Of a stretch of 27,306 bases of DNA, positions 17,582 to 25,704 are shown piece by piece. The notes below the pieces were generated by a model, which had not been told where the DNA came from, did no database searches, and saw only the letters and a list, made by a program, of their open reading frames with translations. A program made the translations under genes and the position numbers. The DNA comes from Christensenellaceae bacterium (lineage in GTDB: Bacteria; Bacillota; Clostridia; Christensenellales; DTU072), in NCBI GenBank assembly GCA_031260775.1, contig JAISKW010000083.1:1-27306 (forward strand). The letters are read 5' to 3'. Numbering within the stretch: the first letter of the stretch is position 1; every line of letters begins with the position of its first letter.

Positions 17582-18481
17582 ATGCAAGAAAAGATTAAGT
17601 CATTTGACGGCACGGAGCTAAACGTGTTCGTTTGGAACGACGTGCAAAGCCCTAAAGGCGCGGTCGTAATAAGCCACGGGATGGCGGAGCATGCCGAAAG
17701 ATACGCGCGTTTCGCCTCGTTGTTGAACGCAAACGGCTACGTCGTTTATGCCGACGACCACAGAGCGCACAAGAATAACCCGTACGGCGAAAGGGGTAAA
17801 GCGTGCATCGACACCTTCGAAAACACCGTAAAGGATATGCTGTTTTTGGTGCAAAAAGCCGAAAAAGAAACCGGCTTCAAACCGTTTTTAATAGGGCATT
17901 CGTACGGGAGTTTCCTCTCGCAAAGGTTCACGGAGCTATATAGCGCTACCGTAAAGGGAGTAATACTCTCGGGTACGGCTTATATGAAAACGGGGCTTTT
18001 GAAAGTGGGTAAAGCCGTTGCAAGCCTGCAATATCACCTTGTCGGCGGACAAAAAACCGGCAAATTGATTGATAAGCTTTCATTCGGGGCTTTCAATAAG
18101 GGCTTCGAGGCGCAGGAGCAAGAGTTCGCTTGGCTTTCGCGCGACAAGGACGAGGTTCAAAAATACATAGACGACCCCTATTGCGGATATCCTCTGTCAA
18201 TAGCGTTTTATTTAAGCTTTTTCAGGGGCATTTGCTCGATGTACGGCACCGCGGCGGATTCGATTAAAAAGGATTTACCCCTTATGATTGCATTCGGAAC
18301 GGACGACCCGGTTTCGACAAAGGGCAAACAAGCAAAGGTTTTGGAGGACTTTTATAAGGCAAAAGGACTTACGAACGTAACCTATAAGCCGTATGACAAA
18401 TCGCGCCACGAAATTTTGAATGAAATTGTCCGCGACGAGGTTTCAGCCGACTTTATATCGTTTTTAGACGCGAATAATTAG
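17582..18481 (+). CDS. Alpha/beta hydrolase, monoacylglycerol lipase / lysophospholipase-like
   Basis: The 299-residue protein has the serine aminopeptidase S33 / Hydrolase_4 fold. Visible are the oxyanion-hole HG (His32-Gly33 in ISHGMAEH), the nucleophile elbow GHSYGS with Ser107, Asp242 in FGTDDPVS and His276 in KSRHEILNE, so the Ser-Asp-His triad is complete. Relatives hydrolyse monoacylglycerols or lysophospholipids; this substrate is inferred from the family only. There is no signal peptide, so it is cytosolic. The start is the only reasonable ATG, 58 bases after the giant gene. No Shine-Dalgarno or good promoter is seen. The aminotransferase gene follows closely on the same strand and is probably co-transcribed. 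Confidence 0.88.
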   Translation: MQEKIKSFDGTELNVFVWNDVQSPKGAVVISHGMAEHAERYARFASLLNANGYVVYADDHRAHKNNPYGERGKACIDTFENTVKDMLFLVQKAEKETGFKPFLIGHSYGSFLSQRFTELYSATVKGVILSGTAYMKTGLLKVGKAVASLQYHLVGGQKTGKLIDKLSFGAFNKGFEAQEQEFAWLSRDKDEVQKYIDDPYCGYPLSIAFYLSFFRGICSMYGTAADSIKKDLPLMIAFGTDDPVSTKGKQAKVLEDFYKAKGLTNVTYKPYDKSRHEILNEIVRDEVSADFISFLDANN

Positions 18482-18512
18482 GGCTTTTTTGCGACAAGAC
18501 CAAGCATTACAA

Positions 18513-19559
18513 ATGAAATTACCCGATAATATCTCCGAACTCGTGCCGTATGCGCCAATAGAGGGCTGTTTTACGGTGCGCTTAGACGCCAACGAAGCGG
18601 AGAGCCTTGAGTTAGACGGAAAGTGGTTAGAGCAACTTGAAGAGTTTGAAATTAACCGCTATCCCGACCCCGGCGCGACGAAATTGTGTAAAGCTTTTGC
18701 GAGGTTTATTAATGTTGACGAAAAGTTTATCGTATGCGGCAACGGCTCGGACGAGCTAATCGGATTGATAATTAATTCTTTTGTCGGCGATAACGAAAAG
18801 GTACTGATAAGCACCCCCGATTTTTCGATGTACAAAATCTATACCGAAATGCGCCGTGCAAAGGTCGTTGAAGTTCCGAAAAATGCCGATTACAAGACCG
18901 ATACCGAAGCGGTTATTAAGGCGGTACACGAAAGCAAACCAAAGGTTTTGATATTTTCAAACCCTTGTAACCCGACGGGCACGGTAATTACTCGGGAGGA
19001 GTGCCGTAAGATAATCAAAGCCGCCGCGGCGGAAAACACCCTTGTCGTTTTGGACGAGGCGTACGGCGAGTTCGCGGAGGGCGTTAGTTTGCTTGGCGAG
19101 GTGGCGGAATACGACAATTTAATCATCCTAAAAACGCTGAGTAAAATCGGCGCGGCAGGGCTAAGAATCGGATTTTCGGTTTCGAATCAAGAATTAGCCG
19201 GTGTAATGAACGGTATCCGTTCTCCGTATAACGTCAATTCGGTTTCTCAAATTTTGGGCGAGAAGTTTATATACTATATGTCCGACAACGGCAGACTTCT
19301 TTTGACGGTCGCTCAAAGGGATAAGGTTTTCAAGGTTTTAGCCGCCCGAAAAACTGTTTTAGGTGCGCCGTTTAAGACAATTGAGAGTCATACTAACTTT
19401 ATTTATTGCGTTAGTGAAAAAGCCGAAACAATAGCCAAACTGTTGGAGGGGGACGGTATCTCCGTAAGGGTTTTCAAAAACGCCTTGAGGATATCGATAG
19501 GCTCGATAAAGGATAATGACACTTTTATCGAAGCGTTCAACAGTATCCGAACATTGTAG
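18513..19559 (+). CDS. hisC: Histidinol-phosphate aminotransferase-like, PLP-dependent class I/II aminotransferase
   Basis: HisC converts imidazole acetol phosphate and glutamate to histidinol phosphate. From the ATG the protein is 348 residues, normal for the family. Landmarks are LDANE near the start, GNGSDE (76-81), NPCNPTG (150-156), DEAYGEF with Asp181 and Tyr184, and the PLP-binding Lys211 in TLSKIGAAGLRIGF, which strongly resembles HisC. A TTG eight codons upstream (18489) preceded by TAGGG is an alternative start; I prefer the ATG because it begins right before the family's conserved N-terminus. The gene follows the hydrolase gene by 7-31 bases. No other his gene is adjacent, so a different substrate, as in CobD or aromatic aminotransferases of this fold, cannot be excluded. 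Confidence 0.82.
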   Translation: MKLPDNISELVPYAPIEGCFTVRLDANEAESLELDGKWLEQLEEFEINRYPDPGATKLCKAFARFINVDEKFIVCGNGSDELIGLIINSFVGDNEKVLISTPDFSMYKIYTEMRRAKVVEVPKNADYKTDTEAVIKAVHESKPKVLIFSNPCNPTGTVITREECRKIIKAAAAENTLVVLDEAYGEFAEGVSLLGEVAEYDNLIILKTLSKIGAAGLRIGFSVSNQELAGVMNGIRSPYNVNSVSQILGEKFIYYMSDNGRLLLTVAQRDKVFKVLAARKTVLGAPFKTIESHTNFIYCVSEKAETIAKLLEGDGISVRVFKNALRISIGSIKDNDTFIEAFNSIRTL

Positions 19560-19580
19560 TAATACGTTTCGGAGAGCGCG

Positions 19581-19856
19581 TTATTTGCGGAAATTTTTCA
19601 TACGGTATTCGTCGTAGCAAGAGTTTAGTCCGCAAAAATTATGCGGATGCCCACACCCGCAAGGGAACGGCTGAGGCGGAAAGGACGGCGGAAACGGCGG
19701 CGGAAAGGGCGGCGGACAAGGTTTCGGTTTGCAGCAATCCGAACGGTCGCAGCATTTATGCGAATCGCACGGCGACCACTTTTTATCAATATCCACTCCG
19801 AAGGTGTAAAATATAAGTGCGCGCCAGTTAATAATGTTCGCAAAATCGTCTTCCAT
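19581..19856 (-). CDS. Small Cys/Pro-rich protein of unknown function
   Basis: This 91-residue protein is not one I recognise. A non-repetitive start (MEDDFANIINWRALIFYTFG) is followed by a cysteine-rich patch (Cys30, 35, 36, 41, 42, 47), a proline tract with FPP repeats (48-65), a second patch (CGCGHPHNFC; Cys66, 68, 75, 80) and a short polar tail. Ten cysteines plus several histidines suggest metal binding or disulfide cross-linking, as in some spore-coat or metallothionein-like proteins; this is inference. It is probably expressed: a strong Shine-Dalgarno (GAGGAAG) lies just before the ATG, and the composition differs sharply from random shadow frames. It is a single gene pointing toward the aminotransferase gene and away from hemZ. 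The coding strand has runs of GCC/CCG codons for proline in the repeats. Confidence 0.75.
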   Translation of the reverse strand: MEDDFANIINWRALIFYTFGVDIDKKWSPCDSHKCCDRSDCCKPKPCPPPFPPPFPPSFPPQPFPCGCGHPHNFCGLNSCYDEYRMKNFRK

Positions 19857-19868
19857 AGAACTTCCTCA
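19848..19868 (-). promoter_or_regulatory. Strong Shine-Dalgarno site of the Cys/Pro-rich gene
   Basis: On the minus strand GTGAGGAAGTTCT directly precedes ATG. The AGGA core has about 6 bases of spacing. It decides the start of this small gene and contrasts with the leaderless-type starts of several neighbours. Confidence 0.7.
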
Positions 19869-19964
19869 CTTATTCCTATGAGAAAAGCGCGAGGCTTGCA
19901 ACCCCGAGTTTAACGAGAGGCGAATATGTGACCGACGTGCAAGAAAACCGAGCCTTGTGTTTAT

Positions 19965-21392
19965 ATGAAAATCAACTATCAACCGATTCTTCCTCCGTTT
20001 ATGAATGACGTCCAAGATATTGTCCGGGCGTTTTACCCCTACATCGAAATTGACGACGACGCGCCTCAAACGCTTTCCGTAAGCTACAGCTTAAAGAATT
20101 GCCGTATGCTTGTCGGTATTGTCTTTGAGGGCAGGACGAAATATTTTTCGGAGAATATTCCGAGCGGTTTAAGCGAAATTTTGTATAAAAAGGCTGCAAA
20201 AAAGTTTGTCAAAACAACCTTATATCTGTTTTGCGTTAAACTTACGGGCAAAGAACTTCCGTACGGTAGCCTGACGGGTGTGCACCCGTTATACGTATAT
20301 CGGGAGCTCAAACTTAACTTTCAGAATCCGCGCGTTGCTTTGGAGCGCGATTTTTACGTATCGCCCTCCCGTGCGTCGCTGCTTCGGGAGGTGAGTGAAA
20401 CGCAATGCGGTTATTTTTCAAACAGCGACGTAAATTGCGACCTGTATATTAACGTTCCGTTTTGCCCTACGCGTTGTTCATACTGCTCGTTTATATCAAC
20501 GGAGGTCGGGCGGGTAAAAGCTCAAATTCCCGAATACGCCGCAAAACTCCGCAAGGAAATTGAGGAAACGCTTGAGGTAATAGCCGTCCGCGGAAGAAAA
20601 TTACGCAGTGTTTACGTAGGAGGCGGCACGCCGTTTTCGCTGTCCGCCGAAACTCTCAAACAGATATTAGAACCGCTCAAAGGCGTTTCTTTTACCGCCG
20701 TTACCCGGGGGCAGCTTAAGCGAACGGGCGAATTCACAATCGAAGCGGGGAGACCTGACGCTATCACGCGTGAAAAATTAGAAGCGGCTTTGGAACTCGG
20801 CGTTACGCGAATTTCGGTAAATCCGCAAACGTTGAACGACGCAACCCTTGTAAAAATCGGAAGGAACCATACCGCAGCGGATTTTTTCGCGTCCTATGCG
20901 CTTGCGAGGGAGTACCCGTTTGAAATAAACGTCGACCTTATTGCCGCGCTGCCCGACGAGACCTTTGAGGACTTCAGAAGTACCGTTGACGGCGTAATTG
21001 CGCTCGCCCCCGACAATATTACCGTCCATACGCTTTCGATAAAGCACGGTTCGCAACTGAACCTTGCGGACTATAAAAAATCTGCCGAAGGGGTAGCCCT
21101 TGCGCAAACCGACTATGCGCATACCGCGCTGAACGCAGCCGGCTATTTTGCCTATTATTTATACCGCCAAAAAAACACCGCGGACAACCTTGAAAACGTC
21201 GGCTACGCCAAAAAGGGGAAGGAATGCGTTTATAATATCGATTATATGGAGGAAACGAATACCGTATATGCGTGCGGCGCGGGAGCGGTAACCAAGTTTG
21301 TCTTCAATACGCAAAACCGCATAGAGCGTGTTAGCGGCGCAAAGGACCTTAATACCTACCTCGAACGCCCCTTGCCGCCTAAGGAGCTCTAA
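19965..21392 (+). CDS. hemZ: Coproporphyrinogen dehydrogenase HemZ-type radical SAM protein
   Basis: The 475-residue protein belongs to the HemN-like radical SAM superfamily in its HemZ branch, which has an extra N-terminal region of about 150 residues. The [4Fe-4S]/SAM motif is CPTRCSYC with Cys167, Cys171 and Cys174, followed by YVGGGTPFSL and EAGRPD, and a late CGAGAVT stretch. The LTGVHP segment (103-108) corresponds to the LTGxRP signature of HemZ, here with His for Arg. HemZ is proposed to convert coproporphyrinogen III to protoporphyrinogen IX without oxygen, but genuine activity of this branch is debated and related proteins do other radical chemistry. No other heme gene is nearby. 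It is divergent from the Cys/Pro-rich gene and converges with the beta-propeller gene 15 bases on. Confidence 0.88.
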   Translation: MKINYQPILPPFMNDVQDIVRAFYPYIEIDDDAPQTLSVSYSLKNCRMLVGIVFEGRTKYFSENIPSGLSEILYKKAAKKFVKTTLYLFCVKLTGKELPYGSLTGVHPLYVYRELKLNFQNPRVALERDFYVSPSRASLLREVSETQCGYFSNSDVNCDLYINVPFCPTRCSYCSFISTEVGRVKAQIPEYAAKLRKEIEETLEVIAVRGRKLRSVYVGGGTPFSLSAETLKQILEPLKGVSFTAVTRGQLKRTGEFTIEAGRPDAITREKLEAALELGVTRISVNPQTLNDATLVKIGRNHTAADFFASYALAREYPFEINVDLIAALPDETFEDFRSTVDGVIALAPDNITVHTLSIKHGSQLNLADYKKSAEGVALAQTDYAHTALNAAGYFAYYLYRQKNTADNLENVGYAKKGKECVYNIDYMEETNTVYACGAGAVTKFVFNTQNRIERVSGAKDLNTYLERPLPPKEL

Positions 21393-21407
21393 ACAGGATA
21401 TTAAAAT

Positions 21408-23804
21408 CTAACCCTCAATACCCAACCAAACCGGAAATTCTATTGCATCATCAAGCTTGACCGTAGAAAATTTAGCATAATTTGTAATGATTGATTGAGC
21501 CGATAGCAGGTCGGTTATTTTATATGAGCTTGCGGCGGCGTCGGAGACGGTGTAGATATAGTCGCCTATACGGAAACCGCGCGAAATATTGTACTGATAC
21601 CTATTGTAGAAATTGTCGCGGTCGTTGTAGTAATATTCGTCGCCGTAGCCGTACACCGCAACTCCGAGTTCCGTCAACGCGCCTAATGAGGTTAAACGGA
21701 TTTCGTTGCTTTCCTCGTAAATAGCCCAGCTAAACAGCGCAAAGCCCTGATAATTGGACTGATATGAGAAATATTGGCTGCCGTTATAGTAGTAAGCGGA
21801 CTGATAGAACTCAAACGCGAACCCGAATAATTGCCTTTCCTCGTCGTAGTAGAACGCTTTTTTGTTGTAGAAAATATCGGTATAAGAGTTCTCGTAATAG
21901 TTATCGGTAGGCGGCAATCCTATTGCGGAGTGCATAATATCGGCGATTAATATTTCGGTTGCCTTGCCCTTGCTGTCGTAGAGCGCAACCTTGATGCCGC
22001 CGTTTATCGTGCCGATGCCGATTTTGAACTCGGTATCGCCGATGTATTTAATGAACTCCGTAACACCCTCCTCCTCGTATTCGCTGATAAGCTTGATGTT
22101 TTTAGGGTCGGTGAGGTCGTATAAGAACATAGGGTCGGTGTTTCGGAAAGTGACAACGGTGCATTCGTTTTTGTTAAAGCGCACCGAGTGAATTTGCTCG
22201 CCCGCGCCGAACCTTTCGCTTTGACCGATTAACTCAAACTTGCTGTCCGTTGCCGAATAAACGGAAATTTGATTGTCCTGATAGTATCCGAGGCTTGTTG
22301 CAATGCGCAAATAGCCGTTGTATTCGTCCAAATGGTAACGGTCTTCAATGCTCCCCTCAACCTTTACCTGCGCCGCCGGCAAAAGGTAGGATGCGGCATC
22401 GAGCGATATGCGGGTAACACGGGTTTTGGGAGTCCCGTAAACGTAATAGAGCTTCCCGTTTTCGTCCTTTTTGTATTCGTAGCCCGAATCGTAGGTGGTA
22501 AAGTAGATGTTGTTTTCGCTCATATACATCTCGCCGTCTAAGCCTAAAAACGCGTATAGCGTCGCCTTGCCTTGGGGGTTATCGAGGCTAATGCTCCCCA
22601 CGAGCATATATGCACAGTTGGGTATATCCTCGTAATAAAAGATGTTGTGGCTCGGGATTTTGTCGAACTCCGTCATATTTTCGCCGCTGTCTTTGTAGGT
22701 AGGAACGGAGGTCGTCCACTCTTCGCTGTTTGCGTTGCCGCGCGTGCGCTGCGGATACAGATACTTGCCGCCTTGGTAAACATAATAGTACCCGGCGAAA
22801 ACGAGAGTATTGTCCTTTTCGATAAGACGGGACGATACGAAGTTGCCGTCAAGCGTAATTTGCCTTTCTAATACGGCGTTCGCTTTGTCCTCTACATCGT
22901 AAATGCGGATGTCCATTTTGGAATAAGCCAAATAGCTGTAGCATTCCTCAACCGCAAGCCCGATAGCGGGAGAGGGGTAATATCCGTAAATGCTCCCCGT
23001 GTATTTAATTTCTTCGTAAATTCCGCCGATTAAAACGACCTTGCTGCCGCTGATATACATTTCTTGCGGAACATAATTTTCAAGCTCGATTTTCGTTTCA
23101 ACCGTCAAAATTCCGTTGGCAGCTTTAATGATATAAAAGCCGTTTTTGGATAACTTATATATATAATTGGAATCCCATTTTACAATATCGCCCTCATCAA
23201 GCCCCTCGGTTTGCACGTTGGTTTTGCTCGTTGAGGAATCATCGTCGGCGACAACGCCGTCCGAAACTTCCTGAGGGCTTTCAACCGCTCCGCCGGGCAT
23301 AGCGGTAGGAGGCTGTGCGCTTTTGCTTTCTCCCGAGCCGCTTGTTGCGCTGTCTAATTGAAGTGAACCGCCTAAGATGTTGCCGATTGAATTGTATGTC
23401 GGCGAATAGAACGAAGCATTGCGAAGCGTTTCGTAGTTAGCGAGGGCGGCATCTATTTCGGCATAGGAATTTGCGCGTTTTACACCGTTTGCCATAGCGA
23501 ACGGCTTCAAATCGTCCCCGGGGGCGTTGGGCGAAAGGGTAGGTAAATACAGCGCAAGCGCAATCAGCCCGAAAAGAACAAGCGACGCCGCGATGCTTGC
23601 AAAAATGACCTTTGAAAGTCTTTTCGGCTTTTTTCCGCCGTTGCCGCCGTCGTTGCCGCCGCTTCCCACCTCACTGTAAAAGTTGCGGTACCCCGTGTTT
23701 TGCGGCTCCTGATTACTTGCGCCGTACAGTGCGCCGTTTTTGATGTCGTTTTTGTTGCCCATAACCTCCTCCAATGATTGCTTAAATAATTCGTTATTCT
23801 TCAT
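21408..23804 (-). CDS. Membrane-anchored extracytoplasmic beta-propeller protein, likely sigma-factor partner
   Basis: The 798-residue protein has a cytoplasmic start of about 63 residues, one transmembrane helix (about 66-87, VIFASIAASLVLFGLIALAL), a Ser/Gly-rich linker and a large extracellular beta-propeller. The family signature is TNVQTEGLDEGDIVKWD (195-211), followed by YIYKLSKNGFYIIKA, as in COG4880 / the Beta_propel family. The rest is rich in Tyr/Asp/Gly strands, with acidic aromatic loops such as YGYGDEYYYNDRDNFY. Its start overlaps the sigma factor's stop (ATGA) and has a perfect Shine-Dalgarno (AGGAGG, 6-base spacing) inside the sigma gene, so the two are translated together. I infer that the short cytoplasmic segment holds the sigma factor and that the propeller senses the envelope; no zinc anti-sigma motif (HxxxCxxC) is visible. 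Confidence 0.85.
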   Translation of the reverse strand: MKNNELFKQSLEEVMGNKNDIKNGALYGASNQEPQNTGYRNFYSEVGSGGNDGGNGGKKPKRLSKVIFASIAASLVLFGLIALALYLPTLSPNAPGDDLKPFAMANGVKRANSYAEIDAALANYETLRNASFYSPTYNSIGNILGGSLQLDSATSGSGESKSAQPPTAMPGGAVESPQEVSDGVVADDDSSTSKTNVQTEGLDEGDIVKWDSNYIYKLSKNGFYIIKAANGILTVETKIELENYVPQEMYISGSKVVLIGGIYEEIKYTGSIYGYYPSPAIGLAVEECYSYLAYSKMDIRIYDVEDKANAVLERQITLDGNFVSSRLIEKDNTLVFAGYYYVYQGGKYLYPQRTRGNANSEEWTTSVPTYKDSGENMTEFDKIPSHNIFYYEDIPNCAYMLVGSISLDNPQGKATLYAFLGLDGEMYMSENNIYFTTYDSGYEYKKDENGKLYYVYGTPKTRVTRISLDAASYLLPAAQVKVEGSIEDRYHLDEYNGYLRIATSLGYYQDNQISVYSATDSKFELIGQSERFGAGEQIHSVRFNKNECTVVTFRNTDPMFLYDLTDPKNIKLISEYEEEGVTEFIKYIGDTEFKIGIGTINGGIKVALYDSKGKATEILIADIMHSAIGLPPTDNYYENSYTDIFYNKKAFYYDEERQLFGFAFEFYQSAYYYNGSQYFSYQSNYQGFALFSWAIYEESNEIRLTSLGALTELGVAVYGYGDEYYYNDRDNFYNRYQYNISRGFRIGDYIYTVSDAAASSYKITDLLSAQSIITNYAKFSTVKLDDAIEFPVWLGIEG

Positions 23805-24337
23805 ACCATACCTCCTAATTTTAATTTCAATTCGGTAATTGTTCCGTACAATTTGTGCTTAACAAGACTTTCCGAAACTTCAAGCAATGCGCCGATTTCT
23901 TTAATTTTCATATCCGAATAGTAGAACATTGCGAAAATCTTTTGTGTCAGCAAGTCCTTTTTTTTGAGTTCCGCTAAAACGAGAGAAATGCTTTCTTTTT
24001 TCTCCGAAACCTCGAAAATGCTTAATGCCGAGTCCTCGATGTCCGAAACGTTTTCCTCATACGGAGTCAAGCTTACCAATGTGTTTTTCTCGTTTTCGCG
24101 CCCTTTATAGTGCTTGAAAAGTACGCTTCTTAAAACCGCCACAACAAAGCCGCCGTCGTTTTGCGCATAAGCTATGCCCTTTTTTTTGAGCGTATTAAAG
24201 TACTCCGCGTAGGTTTCTTGAACTATGTCTTTGACGTCCTCTAATCTTGCGCACTTAGCCGTAGCCATTGCGGAAATTAAATTGAACGTTTTGTCGTATA
24301 CCTCGTCGAACTTAGCGTATATATCTTTGTTAATCAC
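23801..24337 (-). CDS. ECF-type RNA polymerase sigma factor
   Basis: The 178-residue protein has a sigma region 2 (about 10-85, with EDVKDIVQETYAEYF at 33-47 matching the helix that binds the -10 element and core enzyme) and a region 4 helix-turn-helix (about 125-172, SDMKIKEIGALLEVSESLVKHKL). Length and the two-domain layout fit the extracytoplasmic-function class. The start is a GTG; no in-frame ATG lies upstream and no Shine-Dalgarno is well placed. It is followed by the beta-propeller gene with a 4-base overlap. ECF factors usually drive their own operon, but I cannot identify a paired -35/-10 of that type with confidence; an AT-rich TATAAG in the upstream gap could instead be a vegetative -10. 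Confidence 0.9.
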   Translation of the reverse strand: MINKDIYAKFDEVYDKTFNLISAMATAKCARLEDVKDIVQETYAEYFNTLKKKGIAYAQNDGGFVVAVLRSVLFKHYKGRENEKNTLVSLTPYEENVSDIEDSALSIFEVSEKKESISLVLAELKKKDLLTQKIFAMFYYSDMKIKEIGALLEVSESLVKHKLYGTITELKLKLGGMV

Positions 24338-24387
24338 AAGCGTTTTACACTCACATATCCTTCACCTTATATGTGTGTTGTTAGTTT

Positions 24388-24416
24388 GAAAAAGTTCCGA
24401 ATTACTTTGTAATCGG
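24388..24416 (-). terminator. Hairpin at the queH stop codon, probable terminator
   Basis: CCGAATTAC (24397-24405) pairs with GTAATCGG (24409-24416) with one bulged base and a TTT loop. The queH stop codon lies inside the stem. On the minus strand the stem is followed by AACTTTTTC, a short T-run. On the plus strand it is followed by ATTTTTTT, so it could stop transcription in both directions and insulate the queH pair from the sigma-factor pair. Confidence 0.55.
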
Positions 24417-24947
24417 ATTTTTTTGCGAATATCTCACTTCCTCGCTGAAAACGCATCCGCAGTATTTTTGCATATAATAACCCCTCTCCCGTGCCGCGGT
24501 TTGCCCTTGGCGGAAAAGCGGACGGAAGTCCTTTTCTAAGAAAATCAAGCCGTATTCTTTGGCAATATTATTGCCCGTTTCGATGAGCAAATCCCGCTTT
24601 TGGTACGGACTTATTAAAAGAGTTGTCGTAAACGCCCTGAAGTCGTGTACCTTTGCAAATTTTGCCGTTTCTTCAAGACGGGTTTTGTAGCAAAAAGCGC
24701 ATCTGTTTTCGATGTCGGCGGCTACCCCCTTTACAAATTCACGCAGGCCGTACTCGTCCTTTTCAAAGTACTGATAGCCCTCTTTAGCGCAGAATTCCTT
24801 AAATTGCTCATGCCTTGCACGGTACTCCAACAGAGGGTGAATATTCGGGTTATACCAAAAAAGAGAGAAGTCCTCCCCCTCTTTTTTTAATTCCTCCGCA
24901 CACTTTACGGCGCACGGAGCGCAACAGCAATGCATTAGTGTTCTCAC
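24402..24947 (-). CDS. queH: Epoxyqueuosine reductase QueH
   Basis: The 181-residue protein is QueH, the cobalamin-independent enzyme that reduces epoxyqueuosine to queuosine in the anticodon loop of tRNA. The cysteines expected for its iron-sulfur cluster and metal site are present: CCCAPC near the N-terminus (Cys7-9, Cys12), CAFC (Cys83, Cys86) and CGC (Cys163, Cys165); TTTLLISPYQ and FRQGQ are also family-like. The full family length is present. The GTG at 24947 overlaps the upstream gene's stop (GTGA). An ATG four codons later (24935) has a better placed GGTGAG, but family members usually begin a few residues before the CC motif, so I keep the GTG. It is co-transcribed with the coiled-coil gene. 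No other queuosine genes are in the window. Confidence 0.93.
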   Translation of the reverse strand: MRTLMHCCCAPCAVKCAEELKKEGEDFSLFWYNPNIHPLLEYRARHEQFKEFCAKEGYQYFEKDEYGLREFVKGVAADIENRCAFCYKTRLEETAKFAKVHDFRAFTTTLLISPYQKRDLLIETGNNIAKEYGLIFLEKDFRPLFRQGQTAARERGYYMQKYCGCVFSEEVRYSQKNPITK

Positions 24948-25660
24948 CTTTTCTTTGTTTTAACGGCGCGGCTGTCCGCCCATTTGTCCAAAATATCGTA
25001 TAGGTATTGCTCGTTTACGTCGCCCGAAATTGTCGCTTTCTTTAAGAGGGTAACGATTTGAGCTGAGTTTTCAATAAGCGTTTGCGCCTTTGCGGCATCG
25101 GAATCCGCCTTTACGGTAAAAGCGTCCAAAGCGGTTTTCACGACGGTTAATTTCCTGCCGTTGTCGTCTATTTTGCTTGCGACGTCCTCGTTAATGAACT
25201 TCGTAACGCGTTCTACATTTGCATTATAGCCGTCAAGTGCGCGCTGAAGTTCCTTGATGTTGTAGGATTTTGTCTTTTCCTCGATGATTGTGTCTAACTT
25301 GCCTATTTGCTCGTTCGCCTTGTCCTCGATTGCGTTAATCGCGGTTATTTTCTCGCTAACCTTGCCTAAAAGGCTTGTGAGGTTGTTAATGTCCGCAAAA
25401 AACTGCGCGGATGAGCGGTTGAACTTCTCCAAATGCCCCGATAATTGCCTCGCGCTTTCGGCTTGCTTTTCGGTAGAGGCGAGAACTTTCTCTAAATTCT
25501 CACGGCTTGCCGCATCGAACGCTTGCGAAAGTCTCGCGGTGTTGTCCTTCAGAGCGTCATAGGTATCGGCAAAGCCCTTGAGATTTTGCACAAGCGGCAG
25601 CAACAATTCCCTATAATTGTTAAATGAATCTATTAATACCGAGATTTCGCCGTTTTCCAT
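24944..25660 (-). CDS. Coiled-coil protein of unknown function
   Basis: I do not recognise this 238-residue protein. It is almost entirely alpha-helical by composition, rich in Leu, Ala, Glu, Lys, Asn and Asp with no Cys or Pro-rich parts and heptad-like spacing through most of residues 10-210 (for example ENLEKVLASTEKQAESARQL). There is no signal peptide or transmembrane segment, so it should be cytosolic. The C-terminus is basic (AVKTKKR). It overlaps queH by 4 bases (GTGA), giving translational coupling, but a role in tRNA modification is not implied by its sequence. It starts 6 bases after a TAAAAT hexamer with no clear Shine-Dalgarno, and is divergent from the amidase gene with 44 bases between starts. 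Confidence 0.8.
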   Translation of the reverse strand: MENGEISVLIDSFNNYRELLLPLVQNLKGFADTYDALKDNTARLSQAFDAASRENLEKVLASTEKQAESARQLSGHLEKFNRSSAQFFADINNLTSLLGKVSEKITAINAIEDKANEQIGKLDTIIEEKTKSYNIKELQRALDGYNANVERVTKFINEDVASKIDDNGRKLTVVKTALDAFTVKADSDAAKAQTLIENSAQIVTLLKKATISGDVNEQYLYDILDKWADSRAVKTKKR

Positions 25661-25666
25661 ACTTCC

Positions 25667-25672
25667 ATTTTA
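25667..25672 (-). promoter_or_regulatory. Candidate -10 of the coiled-coil/queH unit, leaderless spacing
   Basis: TAAAAT (25672-25667 on the minus strand) ends 6 bases before the ATG at 25660. The surrounding GTTAAAATGG is identical to the -10 region of the helicase gene. The -35 is weak, so confidence rests on the spacing and this shared ten-mer. Confidence 0.45.
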
Positions 25673-25704
25673 ACTTATTCGGCACTTTTTTCATAAATAA
25701 TGTT

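Noticed and set aside
19641..19913. 90-codon Arg-rich open frame opposite the Cys/Pro-rich gene
   Set aside because: It is the complement of the proline/cysteine codons, it lacks a ribosome site, and the minus-strand frame has a strong one.
24388..24400. GGAAC as an ECF -35 element for the sigma gene's own promoter
   Set aside because: No matching CGT-type -10 is found at 16-17 bases, and the GGAAC is part of the queH hairpin.
25624..25704. Upstream 27-codon extension of the amidase gene
   Set aside because: It overlaps the start of the divergent coiled-coil gene and adds residues not seen in the family.
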